Below are positions 5,374 to 5,704 of a DNA stretch of 5,704 bases, piece by piece. Made by a program: the position numbers and the translations under genes. The notes beneath the pieces are model-generated. The model was not told the origin of the DNA and ran no database searches. It saw nothing but the letters and a program-made list of their open reading frames with translations. Source of the DNA: CAYXPG01 sp964564845 (GTDB taxonomy: Bacteria > Planctomycetota > Phycisphaerae > Sedimentisphaerales > Anaerobacaceae); the NCBI GenBank assembly GCA_964564845.1, contig CAZMCN010000125.1:1-5704 (forward strand), given 5' to 3'. The stretch's first letter is position 1. Every line of letters starts with the position of its first letter.

Positions 5374-5704
5374 ATGAAGGATTACACCCACGTAAAAGAA
5401 GAAAAACAGGGCCTGGCTGTGATATTCTTCATATCGGCGGTATTATCTCTTTTGTTTTTTCCAGAGGATTCACCTGCCTGCACTGTCGGCACAGCAAGTG
5501 GTTTAGCGACTGTCGATGGTCGTCCGATTATGTGGAAGGTGCGTGATGCCTCTGGTAGACAACAGCTTATCTACGTCTCCGGCTCTCCATATAATTACCT
5601 TGGCGTCTGCAATATAGGCGGCAGCGTGTACCTCGGGCTCAACGAGGCTGGAGTAGGTACTGGAAATGCCACCGTTGCAGGTGGTGCAAACAGTGCACCT
5701 CAGA
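5374..5704 (+). CDS. Exported Ntn-type cysteine hydrolase, N-terminal part (cut by window edge)
   Basis: The first 110 codons of a gene that runs off the right edge. Residues 13-30 are strongly hydrophobic, followed by SPA35/C36, a signal peptidase I type site. Cleavage there would leave Cys36 as the N-terminal residue, as required for Ntn hydrolases of the C45/C69/choloylglycine hydrolase type, which attack amide bonds with the thiol of an N-terminal cysteine. The following motifs fit: CTVGTASGLATVDGRPI at 36-52, WKVRD at 54-58, YLG at 75-77 and GLNEAGVGTGN at 88-98. This resembles the start of acyltransferase- or dipeptidase-like members; the substrate (peptide, penicillin-like amide or bile-salt-like conjugate) cannot be told. 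An ATG at 5353 is in frame, but 5374 is preferred because AAGGGG (5362-5367) sits six bases before it. Another cysteine at residue 79 is probably not catalytic. The missing C-terminal part may carry further domains. Confidence 0.8.
   Translation, partial: MKDYTHVKEEKQGLAVIFFISAVLSLLFFPEDSPACTVGTASGLATVDGRPIMWKVRDASGRQQLIYVSGSPYNYLGVCNIGGSVYLGLNEAGVGTGNATVAGGANSAPQ

Overview
The window reads as chromosomal DNA of a Gram-negative-type bacterium. Every confidently called gene starts with an N-terminal signal peptide or membrane segment, most have clear Shine-Dalgarno sequences, and sigma70-like promoters and rho-independent terminators can be seen. A secreted serpin beside two exported DUF4139-like proteins, followed by an exported Ntn-type cysteine hydrolase, would suit a Planctomycetota/Phycisphaerae- or Verrucomicrobiota-like lineage. 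That placement is inference from gene content, not from a marker gene.

Region 1 (158-4002) is a likely three-gene operon on the + strand with gaps of 40 and 46 bases and no terminator seen between genes. It encodes a secreted serpin, a short DUF4139-like paralog and a longer DUF4139-like paralog. All three should leave the cytoplasm: the serpin would trap proteases, while the role of the DUF4139-like pair is unknown. No convincing promoter was found in bases 1-157. A hairpin followed by a T-run (4062-4087) ends the unit.

Region 2 (4091-4980) begins with a near-consensus promoter (TTGACA, 17 bases, TACAAT) directly after that terminator. A leader of about 100 bases leads to a membrane-anchored protein of unknown function, which carries two similar beta-rich stretches that could be duplicated Sm/SH3-like barrels.

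Region 3 (4981-5373) has no conventional gene but is dense in signals. It holds a heptamer repeat folding into a strong hairpin, a weaker promoter candidate at 5110-5138, a 40-codon ORF at 5155-5277 whose stop lies inside a good terminator (5265-5288), then a second strong promoter (5291-5319) with a 7+7 base inverted repeat over its start site. The stretch from about 5145 to 5288 could be a small transcript or small-protein gene.

Region 4 (5374-5704, cut by the window edge) is the start of an exported Ntn hydrolase with a cysteine placed to become the N-terminal nucleophile after signal cleavage. The most interesting points are the repeated terminator-then-promoter layout, the possible small transcription unit, the divergence of the two DUF4139-like paralogs, and the two-repeat membrane protein.
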